Source of the DNA: Clostridiales bacterium
GTDB taxonomy: Bacteria > Bacillota > Clostridia > Saccharofermentanales > Saccharofermentanaceae
NCBI GenBank assembly: GCA_017617935.1
Contig: JAFZVF010000051.1
Location: forward strand, 20,933-84,932
Length of the DNA stretch: 64,000 nucleotides
Direction: 5' to 3'
In this document: piece by piece, positions 9,302-22,016 of the stretch
Layout: each line of letters begins with the position of its first letter
How positions within the stretch are numbered: position 1 is the first letter of the stretch
Program-made: the position numbers and the translations under genes
The notes under the pieces: generated by a model
What the model saw: only the letters and a program-made list of their open reading frames with translations
Told to the model about the DNA's origin: nothing
The model's database searches: none

Positions 9302-9906
9302 TGTTTGTACTTGGAATAACAGGCGGAATCGGAAGCGGAAAGAGCACCGTAAGCGGAATCCTCAGGGAAAAGGGGCTGCTTGTATTGGATGCCGACGAAA
9401 TATCCAGGAACGTCACTGAACCGGGAGGGAAGGCCATTCCCGCGATAGCAGAGGCTTTCGGCTCAAGAGCGGTCAACGCTTCAGGAGTGATGAACAGAAA
9501 GGCCGTTTCGTCGATCGTTTTCTCCGACAAGAAGAAGCTTGATGAATTAAGCTCGATCGTACATCAGTACGTGTTTGAGGAGATGGAGGACCGCCTTGAG
9601 AAGGAAAGGGAAAAGGGCACGAAGTGCGTTGTCCTGGACGTGCCGATCCCGGTCAAAAAGTTCACCGACATGTGCGATCAGATATGGGTAGTTACCTGCG
9701 ATGATGAAGTAAGGCTTGCAAGGCTTTCCAAGCGCGGCCTTGACAAGGATGAGGCGAAACGCAGGATCGACATGCAGATGACGGATGACGAATACTGCTC
9801 GCTGGGAGATTTTTCCATCGACAATTCCTGGGACATGGACAGCCTGAACGATAAGGTCAACAAGCTTGTCAAAGAGCAGCTTCACTCGAGGGGAATCAGG
9901 ATATGA
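9301..9906 (+). CDS. coaE: Dephospho-CoA kinase
   Basis: A 201-residue P-loop kinase that phosphorylates the 3'-OH of dephospho-CoA, the last step of coenzyme A synthesis. The Walker A motif GGIGSGKST is at residues 8-16, followed by the DADEISR motif of CoaE (LDADEI, about 31-36) and the lid region RLSKRGLDKDEAKRRI. Length is typical. The start overlaps the polA stop by one base and the next gene overlaps its end as ATGA. The polA-coaE order is conserved in many Firmicutes. Confidence 0.95.
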   Translation: MFVLGITGGIGSGKSTVSGILREKGLLVLDADEISRNVTEPGGKAIPAIAEAFGSRAVNASGVMNRKAVSSIVFSDKKKLDELSSIVHQYVFEEMEDRLEKEREKGTKCVVLDVPIPVKKFTDMCDQIWVVTCDDEVRLARLSKRGLDKDEAKRRIDMQMTDDEYCSLGDFSIDNSWDMDSLNDKVNKLVKEQLHSRGIRI

Positions 9907-10241
9907 ATACGGCAGCCGTGATCACAGCTTCATGCTTTACTTTGTTTTCAGTAGTGATGCTGATCTGTCTGATCTTTTCCAAAAAGCCGCTTTTTTCAGG
10001 CAGGCTCAAAAACTATTTCAGGGCTGTGGCAGGCGTATACGTATCCGGAACGGTACTGATCCTCTTTTTGTCGGTCGCGCTCAAAGGCGTTCCGATGGTC
10101 TTTATACTGATCTCGGAGCTTCTTATATTGACTGTGTTTGTTGCAACTTTCATACTTACCGTAAGACTGTCCAAGATTCTTTCTGAGAACGCGTCAAAGA
10201 TGGCGAAAGAACCCGTTAAGGAAGAGGGAGCCGATGAATAA
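9903..10241 (+). CDS. Small membrane protein of unknown function
   Basis: A 112-residue protein with three predicted membrane helices (about 5-27, 41-62 and 66-90) and a charged C-terminal tail (KMAKEPVKEEGADE). The start overlaps the coaE stop as ATGA (9903-9906), and the 3' end overlaps the next membrane gene by 8 bp, so the three are translated as a coupled set. No motif points to a function. The tight overlap with coaE and the helix-rich composition favour this frame over the alternative frame across the same bases. Confidence 0.75.
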   Translation: MNTAAVITASCFTLFSVVMLICLIFSKKPLFSGRLKNYFRAVAGVYVSGTVLILFLSVALKGVPMVFILISELLILTVFVATFILTVRLSKILSENASKMAKEPVKEEGADE

Positions 10242-10782
10242 GCACATAGCAAGGGTACCCCAGTACATCAGTGGCTTTTTGACCGCTCTGGCGGGAGTGT
10301 TCTTTGTGCTGTTTCCTGAAACGGTTTCAGGCATTCTTGGCGTGCTTTGGGGCATCGTCCTCGTAGTGGCGGGAATTGCGGGCGCGGTCGATTACGTCAT
10401 ATCCATCAAGCAGTTCAAGGAAGAAAACTACGGCACCGCCGCGGGCGCGGAGATCGTTCTGGTCTATTCCGTGATAATAGCCATTTTGGGAATAATATTC
10501 GTGTTAAGGCCGAACCTCGTCATGCAGCTGCTTTCGTTTGTAATAGGCGTTTTCTTCATTATCGACGGCATAGTAAAATTCAGGCACGGTACGCTCGTGC
10601 CTGACTCAAAAGATCCTTTGTGGTACGTGATGCTGCTTCTCTCGGTGGCTCTGGTCGTAGCCGGAATAGCGCTTCTGATCAATCCGTTCAGCGGCACCAT
10701 TACGGTCATCCGTTTCTCGGGAATTGCTTTCGTCATCAGCGGGATCGAGAGCATCGCCGAAGAATCCTGGAAAAAGAGATAA
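10234..10782 (+). CDS. DUF308 / HdeD-family membrane protein
   Basis: A 182-residue protein with about six hydrophobic helices arranged in pairs, typical of the DUF308 (HdeD-like) family; the repeated pattern of a short helix, glycine-rich turn and second helix (GILGVLWGIVLVVAGI; VIGVFFIIDGIVKF; FSGIAFVISGIESI) is diagnostic. E. coli HdeD is linked to acid resistance, but the role in Clostridia is not known. It overlaps the upstream gene by 8 bp and ends 4 bp from the 3' end of the convergent ychF, with no terminator between. Confidence 0.8.
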   Translation: MNKHIARVPQYISGFLTALAGVFFVLFPETVSGILGVLWGIVLVVAGIAGAVDYVISIKQFKEENYGTAAGAEIVLVYSVIIAILGIIFVLRPNLVMQLLSFVIGVFFIIDGIVKFRHGTLVPDSKDPLWYVMLLLSVALVVAGIALLINPFSGTITVIRFSGIAFVISGIESIAEESWKKR

Positions 10783-10786
10783 GCTC

Positions 10787-11878
10787 TTATACGTTGAATC
10801 TGAAGACTACGACGTCTCCGTCGTTCATTACGTATTCCTTGCCTTCGGATCTTACAAGACCCTTTTCCTTTGCGGCGTTATATGAACCGCAAGCCATGAG
10901 GTCGTCATATGCGACGACTTCCGCGCGAATGAATCCTCTTTCGAAATCCGAGTGGATCTTTCCTGCGGCCTGGGGAGCCTTGGTGCCCCTCTTGATCGTC
11001 CATGCGCGGACTTCCTTAGGTCCGGCAGTGAGGAATGAGATGAGGCCCAGGAGTGTATAGGAAGCCTGGATCATCTTATCAAGGCCTGCGCTTTCGATTC
11101 CGAGGTCGTCAAGGAATACCTGGCGGTCTTCGGGATCGAGCTGACCCAATTCTTCCTCGATCTTTGCGGAGATTACAACTACGCCCGAGCCTTCCTTCTT
11201 TGCAATCTCTTCGACCGTGTGAACGTATGAAATGTCAGGGTTCTTGATGTCGTCTTCAGCGATGTTTGCACAATAGAGGACGGGCTTCATCGAGATGAGC
11301 TGGAGGTCGCCCGTGAATTCAAGTTCGTCGTCAGTGAACTCGATGGATCTTGCGCTCTTGCCCTCAGCAAGTGCTGCAACGATCTTTTCATAGCAGGCTA
11401 GCTCGATCTGCATCTTTTTGTCGCCGCCACGGAGCATCTTCTTCGTCCTTTCGACTCTCTTTTCCATGATCTCCAAGTCGGAGAGAATGAGCTCGATGTC
11501 GATCGTTTCGATGTCCCTTGCAGGATCAGCGTTTCCGTTGACGTGAACGACGTTGGGGTCGTCAAAGCATCTAACGACGTGAACGATCGCGTCGCACTCC
11601 CTGATGTTTGAAAGGAACTTGTTGCCAAGGCCTTCGCCTTTGGATGCGCCTGCAACGAGACCTGCGATGTCAACGAATTCAACAACTGCGGGTGTGTATT
11701 TTTCAGGATTGTATATCTCAGCGAGCTTGTCGAGCCTTTCGTCCGGGACTGCGACTACGCCCACGTTCGGTTCAATGGTGCAGAAGGGATAGTTTGCGGC
11801 TTCAGCGCCTGCTCTGGTAATTGCGTTGAATAAAGTGCTCTTTCCTACATTCGGAAGGCCGACGATTCCCAATTTCAT
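10787..11878 (-). CDS. ychF: Redox-regulated ribosome-associated ATPase YchF
   Basis: A 363-residue Obg-family P-loop NTPase. G1 is GLPNVGKST (7-15), G3 DIAGLV (about 70) and the G4 position reads NIAE rather than NKxD, the substitution that makes YchF/OLA1 prefer ATP over GTP. A coiled insert follows and a C-terminal TGS domain ends in VMNDGDVVVFRFNV. YchF associates with ribosomes and is implicated in stress and translation control. The ATG at 11878 has an AGAGGT about 8 bp upstream, and an extended -10 promoter lies at 11912-11920. It converges with the DUF308 gene and diverges from comM. Confidence 0.95.
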   Translation of the reverse strand: MKLGIVGLPNVGKSTLFNAITRAGAEAANYPFCTIEPNVGVVAVPDERLDKLAEIYNPEKYTPAVVEFVDIAGLVAGASKGEGLGNKFLSNIRECDAIVHVVRCFDDPNVVHVNGNADPARDIETIDIELILSDLEIMEKRVERTKKMLRGGDKKMQIELACYEKIVAALAEGKSARSIEFTDDELEFTGDLQLISMKPVLYCANIAEDDIKNPDISYVHTVEEIAKKEGSGVVVISAKIEEELGQLDPEDRQVFLDDLGIESAGLDKMIQASYTLLGLISFLTAGPKEVRAWTIKRGTKAPQAAGKIHSDFERGFIRAEVVAYDDLMACGSYNAAKEKGLVRSEGKEYVMNDGDVVVFRFNV

Positions 11879-11911
11879 AAATAGGTACCTCTTTTTAATT
11901 TATACCCGAGC

Positions 11912-11920
11912 ATTATATCA
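11912..11920 (-). promoter_or_regulatory. Extended -10 promoter of ychF
   Basis: Read on the minus strand the sequence is TG-A-TATAAT, a full extended -10. Transcription would begin near 11905, giving a leader of about 27 nt. The -35 region falls in a GTCGGTTTTT tandem repeat and is not consensus. Confidence 0.65.
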
Positions 11921-11930
11921 CACTTGCTTT

Positions 11931-11955
11931 GTCGGTTTTTGTCGGTTTTTGTCGG
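11931..11955. repeat. Short tandem repeat GTCGGTTTTT
   Basis: Two exact 10-bp units (11931-11940, 11941-11950) are followed by a half unit GTCGG. The repeat lies in the divergent ychF-comM spacer, upstream of both genes. It may be simple slippage; a regulatory role is only a guess. Confidence 0.6.
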
Positions 11956-12011
11956 GTATTTTGGCACCTTTGGCGTCGTATTCTAAACGAGTATCACAAA
12001 GGAGGTTCGTT

Positions 12012-13535
12012 ATGTCATCCAAACCGTCTGTAGCAAGAATCTATTCCGGCTTTGCAAGGGGAACCGACTGCGTCATTTCAGAACTTGAAGTATCGGTGAC
12101 GCCTGGAATACCCACTTTCTCAGTAATTGGTCTTTGTGATTCATCGATAAGGGAATCCCACGGAAGGATAATGTCTGCATTAAGATCTTCCGGTTTCAAT
12201 ATGCCCAAGGGTCACGTGACGATAAGCATCAGTCCCGCTTACATGAAGAAATCAGGTTCAGGCTTTGATCTCGCAATGGCGATCGGGATACTCTTTGCTT
12301 CCGGTCAGATCCCGTATTCGCCCGGACGAAGGACTTATGCGGAAGGCGAGCTCAGCCTTGACGGAAGCGTGAAAGGAACTCCCGGTGCCGCATTAAGGCT
12401 CAACAAAGCGGGAAGCGAAGGCTTCGATTTCGTCCTTATTCCTGAGGAGGAAAGAAACAGCGCCAGATGTACTGGTTTTGAGGGACGGTGCGTAAAAGAC
12501 CTTGGTGAAGCCTGCTTGGTTTTCAGGCCGAACGGTTATTTGCCCGAAAAGTTTTCCATCGGCGAAGAACCTGCGATTTCTGACGGAAAGCTCGACATAT
12601 CAATGCTCAAAGGACAGGAGAAGACTAAAAGGGCCATCGTTCTGTCTGCCGCGGGTTTCCACAACATGCTGCTGCTGGGAAGTCCCGGCTCGGGCAAGAC
12701 GATGGCGGCTAAGATCTTGTCGGGAATCCTGCCGCCGTTGGATAAGAGTGAGACCGGCGAAGTTTATGCGCTCTATGAAGCTCTTGAAGGTCCTGCTGCA
12801 AAGATCAGTTCTGACAGGCCCGTAAGGTGCATCAGTCCTGACGTAACGCCGGGCAAGCTCTTGGGAAACGCCATGAGCATGACTCCCGGCGAGATGGCTC
12901 TTGCCAATCACGGCGTGCTGTTTGCTGACGAGATAATGGAATTTCCCGCACAGGTTTTGGACCTGATGAGAAAGCCCTTGGAAGAACGCGAAGTAAGGCT
13001 TTTCAGGAACGGGATCACTTACGTTTATCCTGCTGACCTTATCTTTGTCGGAGCGGGAAACCCATGCAAATGCGGGATGTTCTATGAACCGGGATCAAGG
13101 TGCAAATGTTCTGCGGGCACGAGGAAGAGGTATCTGACGAGGCTTTCCGGACCATTTCTCGAGAGGGTGGACATCTTCAGTGAGATGCGATCGATCGGAA
13201 AGGACGACATGGCGCTCATGTACGCTGACAGTGCATCCGCAGAGAGCCCGGCCGTAAGGGACAAGGTAGCCAGATGCTGGGAGATGCAGAACCGGCGCTA
13301 CGGCGGAAAGGTTTTCAATTCAAGCGTCAACGCCGCAAATCTTGCAGACGCGATGGAACTTTCCAAGGATATTCTCTCATACTGCTCCGACTTGGCGTCT
13401 AAGGGATTGTTTTCCGCGAGGGGATATCAGAAGACCTTAAGGCTTGCCAGGACCATAGCGGATTATGAAGGAAGATCCGACGTCACCAAAGCCGACGTGT
13501 CGGAAGCCGCGGTCTTCAGGGCACACGAATTGTAA
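12012..13535 (+). CDS. comM: YifB/ComM-family Mg-chelatase-like AAA+ ATPase
   Basis: A 507-residue AAA+ ATPase of the ComM/YifB family. In naturally transformable bacteria ComM is a hexameric helicase that promotes branch migration during integration of DNA. An N-terminal Lon-protease-like S5 fold (about 1-190) precedes Walker A GSPGSGKT (223-230), Walker B LFADE (303-307), a CKCG..CKC cysteine patch (about 350-366) and an arginine-finger region; the C-terminal Mg-chelatase lid ends in DVSEAAVFRAHEL. The ATG at 12012 has a perfect AAAGGAGGT at 11997-12005; the in-frame extension upstream is translated intergenic sequence. dprA follows 12 bp later, so the two DNA-uptake/recombination genes are paired. 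Confidence 0.92.
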   Translation: MSSKPSVARIYSGFARGTDCVISELEVSVTPGIPTFSVIGLCDSSIRESHGRIMSALRSSGFNMPKGHVTISISPAYMKKSGSGFDLAMAIGILFASGQIPYSPGRRTYAEGELSLDGSVKGTPGAALRLNKAGSEGFDFVLIPEEERNSARCTGFEGRCVKDLGEACLVFRPNGYLPEKFSIGEEPAISDGKLDISMLKGQEKTKRAIVLSAAGFHNMLLLGSPGSGKTMAAKILSGILPPLDKSETGEVYALYEALEGPAAKISSDRPVRCISPDVTPGKLLGNAMSMTPGEMALANHGVLFADEIMEFPAQVLDLMRKPLEEREVRLFRNGITYVYPADLIFVGAGNPCKCGMFYEPGSRCKCSAGTRKRYLTRLSGPFLERVDIFSEMRSIGKDDMALMYADSASAESPAVRDKVARCWEMQNRRYGGKVFNSSVNAANLADAMELSKDILSYCSDLASKGLFSARGYQKTLRLARTIADYEGRSDVTKADVSEAAVFRAHEL

Positions 13536-13547
13536 GGAGGAGCCGGT

Positions 13548-14792
13548 ATGGATTACAAAGACGGCGAAATGATGGATTTTTACTATACGGCAGTTCTGAT
13601 GAACACGGCGGTTGATTACCGGGTGATCCGCGAACTGTTTGAAAAGGGTGACGTGGAAACGCACAGGGACCTGTATGGCATGGCCAAAATGCCTTCGACC
13701 AAGATAAAGGATCTTCTTCTTAGTCCGCAAAGCGAGAGAAAGCTCAGGGATTGGTTGGAATCGAAAGGCAAGGTTGAAAAGGCTTGCGAGGAATACATGC
13801 AGCTTGGCAAACAGTACGGAATTCAGGTCGTTTCCTCGCTGAACAGGATGTATCCGGTGAACTTCAGGCTTCAGACGGGAATGCCAAAAGTCCTCTATTG
13901 CAGGGGAAGGACGGAACTTTTGAAGCAATGCTCATACCAGGGCTCGGTAGCTGTCGTGGGTTCAAGAAACGCTAGCGGATACGCGCTGTATGCGACCGAA
14001 CGCTTCAGCAGCGAGTTCTCAACAAAAGGGATTACCGTCGTCTCGGGAATGGCTTTGGGAGTGGACAGGAAGGCGCATGAGGCGGCATTGCAGGGGTGCG
14101 GCAGCACGATAGCGATCCTGGCAGGAGGTCCTGACAACGTATATCCGCCTGAGAATGCAGAGCTCTACAAGCAGATAGTAAGCAAGGGGCTTGTCATTTC
14201 CGAGATGCCTCCAGGCCAGCAGCCGTTGAGACAATACTTTCCTTCAAGAAACAGGCTGATCGCTGGCTTGTCTGACTGCACGCTTGTGATGGAGGCGGGA
14301 GCATGTTCAGGAACCCTTCATACGGCTTCTTTTGCCGCAGTACAGGGAAAGGAAGTCTTCGTGCTCCCAAACAACATCTACTTTGAGAATGCCGAAGGCG
14401 GGTTGAAACTGTTGGAAGACGGTTGCTGTGTGCTGTATTCTTCCGAAAACGTGATCGATTCCGTGACACAGTCCATCGTGAGAAGAAGGCTGGAATACCC
14501 GGACCTTATGGAGAACGAAGAGAACATAGGCGGCAACCCCGTTTCTGAGGCGTCAAACCGTGAGAAGCTGGACCTTATCAGGTTGAAGGCCGACAAGACT
14601 CCTGACGAGGTCACGGATGAGGAATGGGAGGCTTTGATCGAGGACGAGCTGACGTTAAAGTCCTTGGACATAGACAGTCTCTGCAATTCTTTGTGTCTGC
14701 CTTTTTACCGTATCAGCGATCTTTTGATCCGCCTTCAGATGTCAGGTCGGGTTGTCCTGGAAAACGGAAAATATGCGTTGACATTTCGATAG
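13548..14792 (+). CDS. dprA: DNA-processing protein DprA/Smf
   Basis: A 414-residue DprA, which binds incoming single-stranded DNA and loads RecA. The Rossmann-like core runs from about residue 125 to 300 with VAVVGSRNASG, VSGMALGVDRKAH, ILAGGPDNVYPPEN, RNRLIAGLSD and EAGACSGTLHTA, all family hallmarks. A winged-helix-like C-terminal domain follows. The N-terminal 100 residues are helical and poorly conserved. SD AAGGAGG lies before ATG 13548. It stands in the comM-dprA-topA-trmFO order typical of Firmicutes; other competence genes are not in this window. Confidence 0.95.
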   Translation: MDYKDGEMMDFYYTAVLMNTAVDYRVIRELFEKGDVETHRDLYGMAKMPSTKIKDLLLSPQSERKLRDWLESKGKVEKACEEYMQLGKQYGIQVVSSLNRMYPVNFRLQTGMPKVLYCRGRTELLKQCSYQGSVAVVGSRNASGYALYATERFSSEFSTKGITVVSGMALGVDRKAHEAALQGCGSTIAILAGGPDNVYPPENAELYKQIVSKGLVISEMPPGQQPLRQYFPSRNRLIAGLSDCTLVMEAGACSGTLHTASFAAVQGKEVFVLPNNIYFENAEGGLKLLEDGCCVLYSSENVIDSVTQSIVRRRLEYPDLMENEENIGGNPVSEASNREKLDLIRLKADKTPDEVTDEEWEALIEDELTLKSLDIDSLCNSLCLPFYRISDLLIRLQMSGRVVLENGKYALTFR

Positions 14793-14839
14793 CTTTGTAT
14801 AATGATGAATATATTTATTTATTATATAGGAAGTGCGAA

Positions 14840-16999
14840 ATGGGTAAAAAATTAGTGATCGTCGAGTCTCCGGCTAAGTCGAAGACAATCAGCAGATACT
14901 TGGGAAGTGATTATCAGATCACGGCTTCTTTGGGCCACATCAGGGATCTGCCTTCAAACAACCTCGGTGTTGACGTTAAGAACGGCTTCAAGCCTCTTTA
15001 CATCACGATGAAGGGAAAGGAGAAGGTCGTAAGGGATCTCAAAGAGCTCTCAGCCGGTTGCGACGAGATATTCCTCGCAACGGACCCTGACCGCGAGGGA
15101 GAAGCTATTGCATGGCACCTTGCCAAGGTCTTGAAGATCGATCCCGAGTCCAAGTGCAGGATCACTTTTAACGAGATTACGAAGACGGCGGTTCAGGACG
15201 CGATCAAGAACCCCAGAACGATAGACATGAATCTTGCCAATGCCCAGCAGGCAAGACGCGTTTTGGACAGACTCGTAGGCTACGAACTTAGCCCTCTGCT
15301 CTGGCAGAAGGTCAGAAAGGGCCTTTCCGCAGGACGCGTTCAGTCCGTTGCTACCAAAATCGTAATGGACCGTGACGCTGAGATCGACAGCTTCATTCCT
15401 GAAGAATACTGGCTCATCAAGGCTCTTGCCACACCCGGAAAGCAGTCTGACAAATTCCTTTTGGGATACTACGGATACATGGACAACGGCAAGGCCGTTA
15501 AGGACGACCTCAAGAACGAGGCTGACGCAAAGAGCGTATTGAAGGACGTCGGATCAGGCCCGCTGGTCGTTGATTCCGTCAAGAAGGGCAAGAAGGAGAG
15601 GAATCCCTATCCTCCTTTCACGACTTCCACGCTCCAGCAGGAAGCGTCAAAGAGGCTCGGCTTCTCATCCAAGAAGACGATGTCGATTGCACAGCAGCTC
15701 TATGAAGGCGTTGAGATCGCAGGCGCAGGCCAGACGGCACTCGTTTCCTACATCAGAACCGACTCCGTAAGAATCTCCGAAGAAGCCGTTGCGGCGTGCA
15801 AGGACCTCATCAAGAAGAGATTTGGCGACGAATACTGCTCAAGCTACAAGCGTGAATATAAGAACAAGAATTCAGCTCAGGACGCGCACGAAGCGATCAG
15901 GCCCACGCATTTCGACATGGATCCTGAGAGCATCAGGTCATCTCTGACGAACGATCAGTACAAGCTCTATTCGCTCATCTGGGACAGGTTCCTTGCTACC
16001 CAGATGGCTTCTGCAAAGCTCGATACCGTTACCGTACAGGCTTCATGCAACGGCAGGATATTCAGGGCTGCAGGCGAGACCGTAATCTTCAAGGGCTTCC
16101 TCATCCTTTACGCTGACGTTGCGGAGGACGTTCAGAAGACTGACGAATCCGAATCCAAGGCAAAGATCCCTCAGCTTGAGGACGGCATGAAGCTTGAAGT
16201 GCTTGACTTCAACGCTTCCCAGAAGTTCACGACACCGCCTCCGCACTATACGGAAGCAACGCTCATCAAGGCTATGGAAGACAACGGTATCGGAAGGCCT
16301 TCAACATACGCTCCTACGATAACGACCATCCTTGAGAGAAACTACATCGAGAAGAACGGCAGGATGCTCCTGATCACGGATCTCGGTAAGATCGTAACGA
16401 ACCTTTTGAGTGAGAACTTCTCCGAGATCGTAGACGTTTCGTTTACGGCCGGCATGGAAGACAGGCTCGACAAGGTTGAGGAAGGCGCTGAGGAATGGGA
16501 CAAGGTCCTTGAGGACTTCTATCCCGAATTCGATTCCCAGGTCAAGGCCGCAAAGGATTCCATTGAGAAGGTCACTTTCGAACCTGAGAAGACTGGTGAG
16601 ACGTGCCCTCTTTGCGGAGGAGAGCTCCTCTTCAAGGAAGGAAGATACGGCAAGTTCATCGCATGCGAGAACTTCCCTGAGTGCAAATACACGAAGAACA
16701 TTGAAGTTCAGGCAAAGGGCAAGTGCCCTCTTTGCGGATCGGGACTCTTGTCTCACAGATCCAAGAAGTACAAGGGCAAGGTTTTCTACACCTGTGACAA
16801 GAAGGGCGCTGATCCGGAATGCAGCTTCATTTCCTGGAATCTCCCGATAGAGGGAAAGGTTTGCCCTGAGTGCGGTTCGTACATGGTCCTCAAGTATTTC
16901 GGAAAGAAGGTCTATCCGAAGTGCGCGAACAAGGATTGTCCTACAAATGCCAGAAAGGGAAAAGGCGGAGGAAAGGGTGATGACGCAAAAGCGGAGTGA
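14840..16999 (+). CDS. topA: DNA topoisomerase I (type IA)
   Basis: A 719-residue type IA topoisomerase that relaxes negative supercoils. The TOPRIM domain starts with [12 protein letters not shown] and holds DPDREGE (82-88); [10 protein letters not shown] is near 170; the catalytic tyrosine is Y304 in SYIRTDS. Three C-terminal zinc ribbons of the CPxCG type begin at about residue 588 (CPLCGG, CPLCGS, CPECGS). The ATG at 14840 begins the conserved [13 protein letters not shown]; upstream in-frame codons run antisense-like through dprA and are not translated. It lies 47 bp after dprA with a TTGACA at 14778-14783 whose best -10 (AATGAT) is poor. trmFO overlaps the end by 20 bp. Confidence 0.96.
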   Translation: MGKKLVIVESPAKSKTISRYLGSDYQITASLGHIRDLPSNNLGVDVKNGFKPLYITMKGKEKVVRDLKELSAGCDEIFLATDPDREGEAIAWHLAKVLKIDPESKCRITFNEITKTAVQDAIKNPRTIDMNLANAQQARRVLDRLVGYELSPLLWQKVRKGLSAGRVQSVATKIVMDRDAEIDSFIPEEYWLIKALATPGKQSDKFLLGYYGYMDNGKAVKDDLKNEADAKSVLKDVGSGPLVVDSVKKGKKERNPYPPFTTSTLQQEASKRLGFSSKKTMSIAQQLYEGVEIAGAGQTALVSYIRTDSVRISEEAVAACKDLIKKRFGDEYCSSYKREYKNKNSAQDAHEAIRPTHFDMDPESIRSSLTNDQYKLYSLIWDRFLATQMASAKLDTVTVQASCNGRIFRAAGETVIFKGFLILYADVAEDVQKTDESESKAKIPQLEDGMKLEVLDFNASQKFTTPPPHYTEATLIKAMEDNGIGRPSTYAPTITTILERNYIEKNGRMLLITDLGKIVTNLLSENFSEIVDVSFTAGMEDRLDKVEEGAEEWDKVLEDFYPEFDSQVKAAKDSIEKVTFEPEKTGETCPLCGGELLFKEGRYGKFIACENFPECKYTKNIEVQAKGKCPLCGSGLLSHRSKKYKGKVFYTCDKKGADPECSFISWNLPIEGKVCPECGSYMVLKYFGKKVYPKCANKDCPTNARKGKGGGKGDDAKAE

Positions 17000-18344
17000 C
17001 GCTGCCGTCGTAACCGTCGTCGGAGCGGGACTGGCAGGCTGTGAAGCCGCCAACCTCCTTGCTTCCATGGGAGTTAAGGTTAGGCTTTGCGAGATGAAGC
17101 CAATGAAGATGACGCCTGCACATCACAGTGAGGATTTTGCCGAGCTGGTCTGCAGCAATTCATTGCGTGCCGCTTCCCCCGAGAATGCGATCGGACTCCT
17201 GAAAGAGGAATTGAGACGCCTCGGGTCATTGATTATGGAGGCTGCCGACAAGGCGCAGGTTCCTGCAGGCGGTGCTTTGGCGGTTGACCGCAACGAGTTC
17301 TCGTCTTACATAACCTCAAAGATCAGGAACAATCCCAACATCGAGATCGTTGACGGAGAGGTCTTGAAGGTCCCTGAAGAAGGGATCGTGGTAATTGCAA
17401 CGGGGCCTCTCACGGCAGGACCTCTTTATGAGGATATTTCAAGGCTTATCGGTGATTCCGGAATGCATTTCTTTGACGCGGCCGCTCCAATCGTTTCTTT
17501 TGATTCAATAGACATGACAAAAGCCTTCAAGGCTTCAAGATACGGCAAGGGCGGGGACGACTACGTCAACTGCCCCATGACGAAGGAAGAATACGTAAAC
17601 TTCAGGAACGAGCTCGTTACTGCTGAAAGAGCGGAAGTCAAAGATTTTGACAAGGAGATCGTCTTTGAAGGCTGCATGCCCATAGAGACGATGGCTTCCA
17701 GAGGCGAAGACACGATGAGGTATGGACCGTTGAAGCCCGTTGGACTTGTTGATCCGAAGACGGGAAGGGAACCGTATGCGTGTCTGCAGTTGAGGCAGGA
17801 CGACAGGGAAAGCACGATGTACAACCTCGTCGGCTTCCAGACAAGGCTTAAATGGTCTGAGCAGAAGCGCGTATTCGGCATGATCCCCGGACTTGAGAAT
17901 GCAGAATACGTAAGGTACGGAGTAATGCACCGCAATTCATACCTCAATTCGCCCAAGTGCCTCTCATCGCACTATTCGTTGAGAGAAAGACCCAACGTGT
18001 TCTTCGCTGGACAGATAACGGGCGTTGAGGGATACATCGAATCGACCGCTTCAGGATATCTTGCAGGATACTATGCGGGACTTATGGCGCTTGGAATCGA
18101 AGTTCCTTTCGAGCCGTCTGCCGATACTGCGATCGGTTCGATGGCGCTTTACGTTTCCGATCCGTCCATCAAGCATTTCCAGCCGATGAACGCGAATCAC
18201 GGAATAATGTCGCCGATCGCGGGAAGATTCAAGGGGAAGACCGGTAAGAAGGACAGGAACCGCGCGATAGCGGACAGGGCTCTTGAAGAGATTGAACTCA
18301 TGAGAAAGTCTGTCGATTCTTTGTGTTCGGGAATTAAGCCTTAA
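16980..18344 (+). CDS. trmFO: Methylenetetrahydrofolate-tRNA-(uracil-5-)-methyltransferase TrmFO
   Basis: A 454-residue FAD- and folate-dependent enzyme that makes m5U54 in the tRNA T-loop. The FAD-binding motif [11 protein letters not shown] is at 14-24, followed by [20 protein letters not shown] in two adjoining blocks, the family signature with a catalytic Cys; [12 protein letters not shown] and an NHGIMSP region are near the C-terminus. The ATG at 16980 is chosen because GGAGG lies 8 bp upstream (16967-16971), inside topA; starting at 16947 would add residues not seen in the family. Overlap with topA is 20 bp, so the pair is coupled. Order topA-trmFO is conserved in Firmicutes. Confidence 0.95.
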   Translation: MTQKRSDAAVVTVVGAGLAGCEAANLLASMGVKVRLCEMKPMKMTPAHHSEDFAELVCSNSLRAASPENAIGLLKEELRRLGSLIMEAADKAQVPAGGALAVDRNEFSSYITSKIRNNPNIEIVDGEVLKVPEEGIVVIATGPLTAGPLYEDISRLIGDSGMHFFDAAAPIVSFDSIDMTKAFKASRYGKGGDDYVNCPMTKEEYVNFRNELVTAERAEVKDFDKEIVFEGCMPIETMASRGEDTMRYGPLKPVGLVDPKTGREPYACLQLRQDDRESTMYNLVGFQTRLKWSEQKRVFGMIPGLENAEYVRYGVMHRNSYLNSPKCLSSHYSLRERPNVFFAGQITGVEGYIESTASGYLAGYYAGLMALGIEVPFEPSADTAIGSMALYVSDPSIKHFQPMNANHGIMSPIAGRFKGKTGKKDRNRAIADRALEEIELMRKSVDSLCSGIKP

Positions 18345-18363
18345 ACGGCTGAAAGGAGACGGA

Positions 18364-19262
18364 ATGCCTGATTTTACGCTTTTGTCGGATCAGATAATAC
18401 TGCTAATCCAGATAGCGGCAGGCCTTTTCGTTGCAGCCTTCCTTTCGTTCATCTACGTTGCCCTCACGTCCGTGATGAGCCTTATCCATTTGAAGAAGAT
18501 AGCGGGAACCGATACTGACAATCTTCTTGTCTGCGACGTTGCTTACTTCCATTGCCGCGGCAAGAGGGAAAACCAGGAGGATTCGGTTTACATCTCGCCT
18601 TTGGAGGATTCGTTTTCAAACGGCGTTATCGCGGCTTGTTCAGACGGAATGGGCGGACTCTTGTATGGCGAGGTCGTGTCGCGTTACGTGGTCGAGCGAT
18701 TGGGCGAAGCCTATCCGATGAAGTTTGACGATCCTGAGGGAGTTTCTGAAGAAATCAGGAAGATTTCGTCCGAGGTTTACGAACAGTATCACCTTGGCGC
18801 GGGCGCTACTCTGGTTATGACGCACATCATGAAGAACATGATGAATTTCTACAGCGTCGGTGACAGCAACATAATCCTTCTTAGAAAAGGACGCGTCACG
18901 CTTTTGAATCACAAGCAGAATTACGTTTCGCTCCTGATAAGAAAGCTTGCCGAGGGTGGCATGGACACTTCCGAGGCGTACAGGAATTCCAGGGCGAAGG
19001 CCTTGATCGATTTCGTCGGAAACACGGAGACGAACGTCATCCATACTTCAAAGCCAATACAGCTTTATGAGGACGACATAATAATCGTGAGCTCGGACGG
19101 CGTTACCGATGCAGTGTCGCTTAACAAGATGAAGTCGATCCTTTCGCCGGAATTTAGCGCGCAGCATCTTGCGAGGCTTTTGAAGAGCGGCGTAAAGAAC
19201 AAGAAGCTGCCCAAGCAGGACAACTTCTCGGCGGTCGTTATTAAGATGGACAGGAGCATTAT

Positions 19263-19266
<4 letters not shown>
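18364..19266 (+). CDS. Membrane-anchored PP2C-family serine/threonine phosphatase
   Basis: A 300-residue protein with an N-terminal membrane region (about 10-40) and a cytoplasmic PP2C domain. Metal-binding motifs are intact: GKRENQED (66-73), ACSDGMGG (91-98), SVGDSN (164-169), SSDGVTD (243-249) and QDNFSAVVI (285-293). PP2C phosphatases reverse phosphorylation by Hanks-type kinases; here no kinase gene is adjacent. The usual soluble PrpC is about 240 residues, so the membrane anchor is an addition. It follows trmFO by 20 bp with SD GAAAGGAGA and overlaps the next gene as ATGA, which encodes a degenerate copy of the same fold. Confidence 0.88.
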
Positions 19267-21949
<2,683 letters not shown>

Positions 21950-22016
21950 GAAAACAGCCTTTATGGTAGATGTAATTACCGCAAGATTTTATCACAAGGG
22001 GAGAATTGTTGCTAAA

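Noticed and set aside
11826..12011. In-frame N-terminal extension of comM
   Set aside because: The region is the divergent spacer with the ychF promoter and part of ychF read antisense. A perfect SD precedes ATG 12012, which gives the usual ComM start.
14778..14803. TTGACA...TATAAT promoter for topA
   Set aside because: The two hexamers are only 14 bp apart, too short for sigma-A; at 17 bp the -10 is AATGAT, too weak to list.
14624..14839. N-terminal extension of topA
   Set aside because: It reads through dprA in another frame; the conserved topoisomerase start is at 14840.
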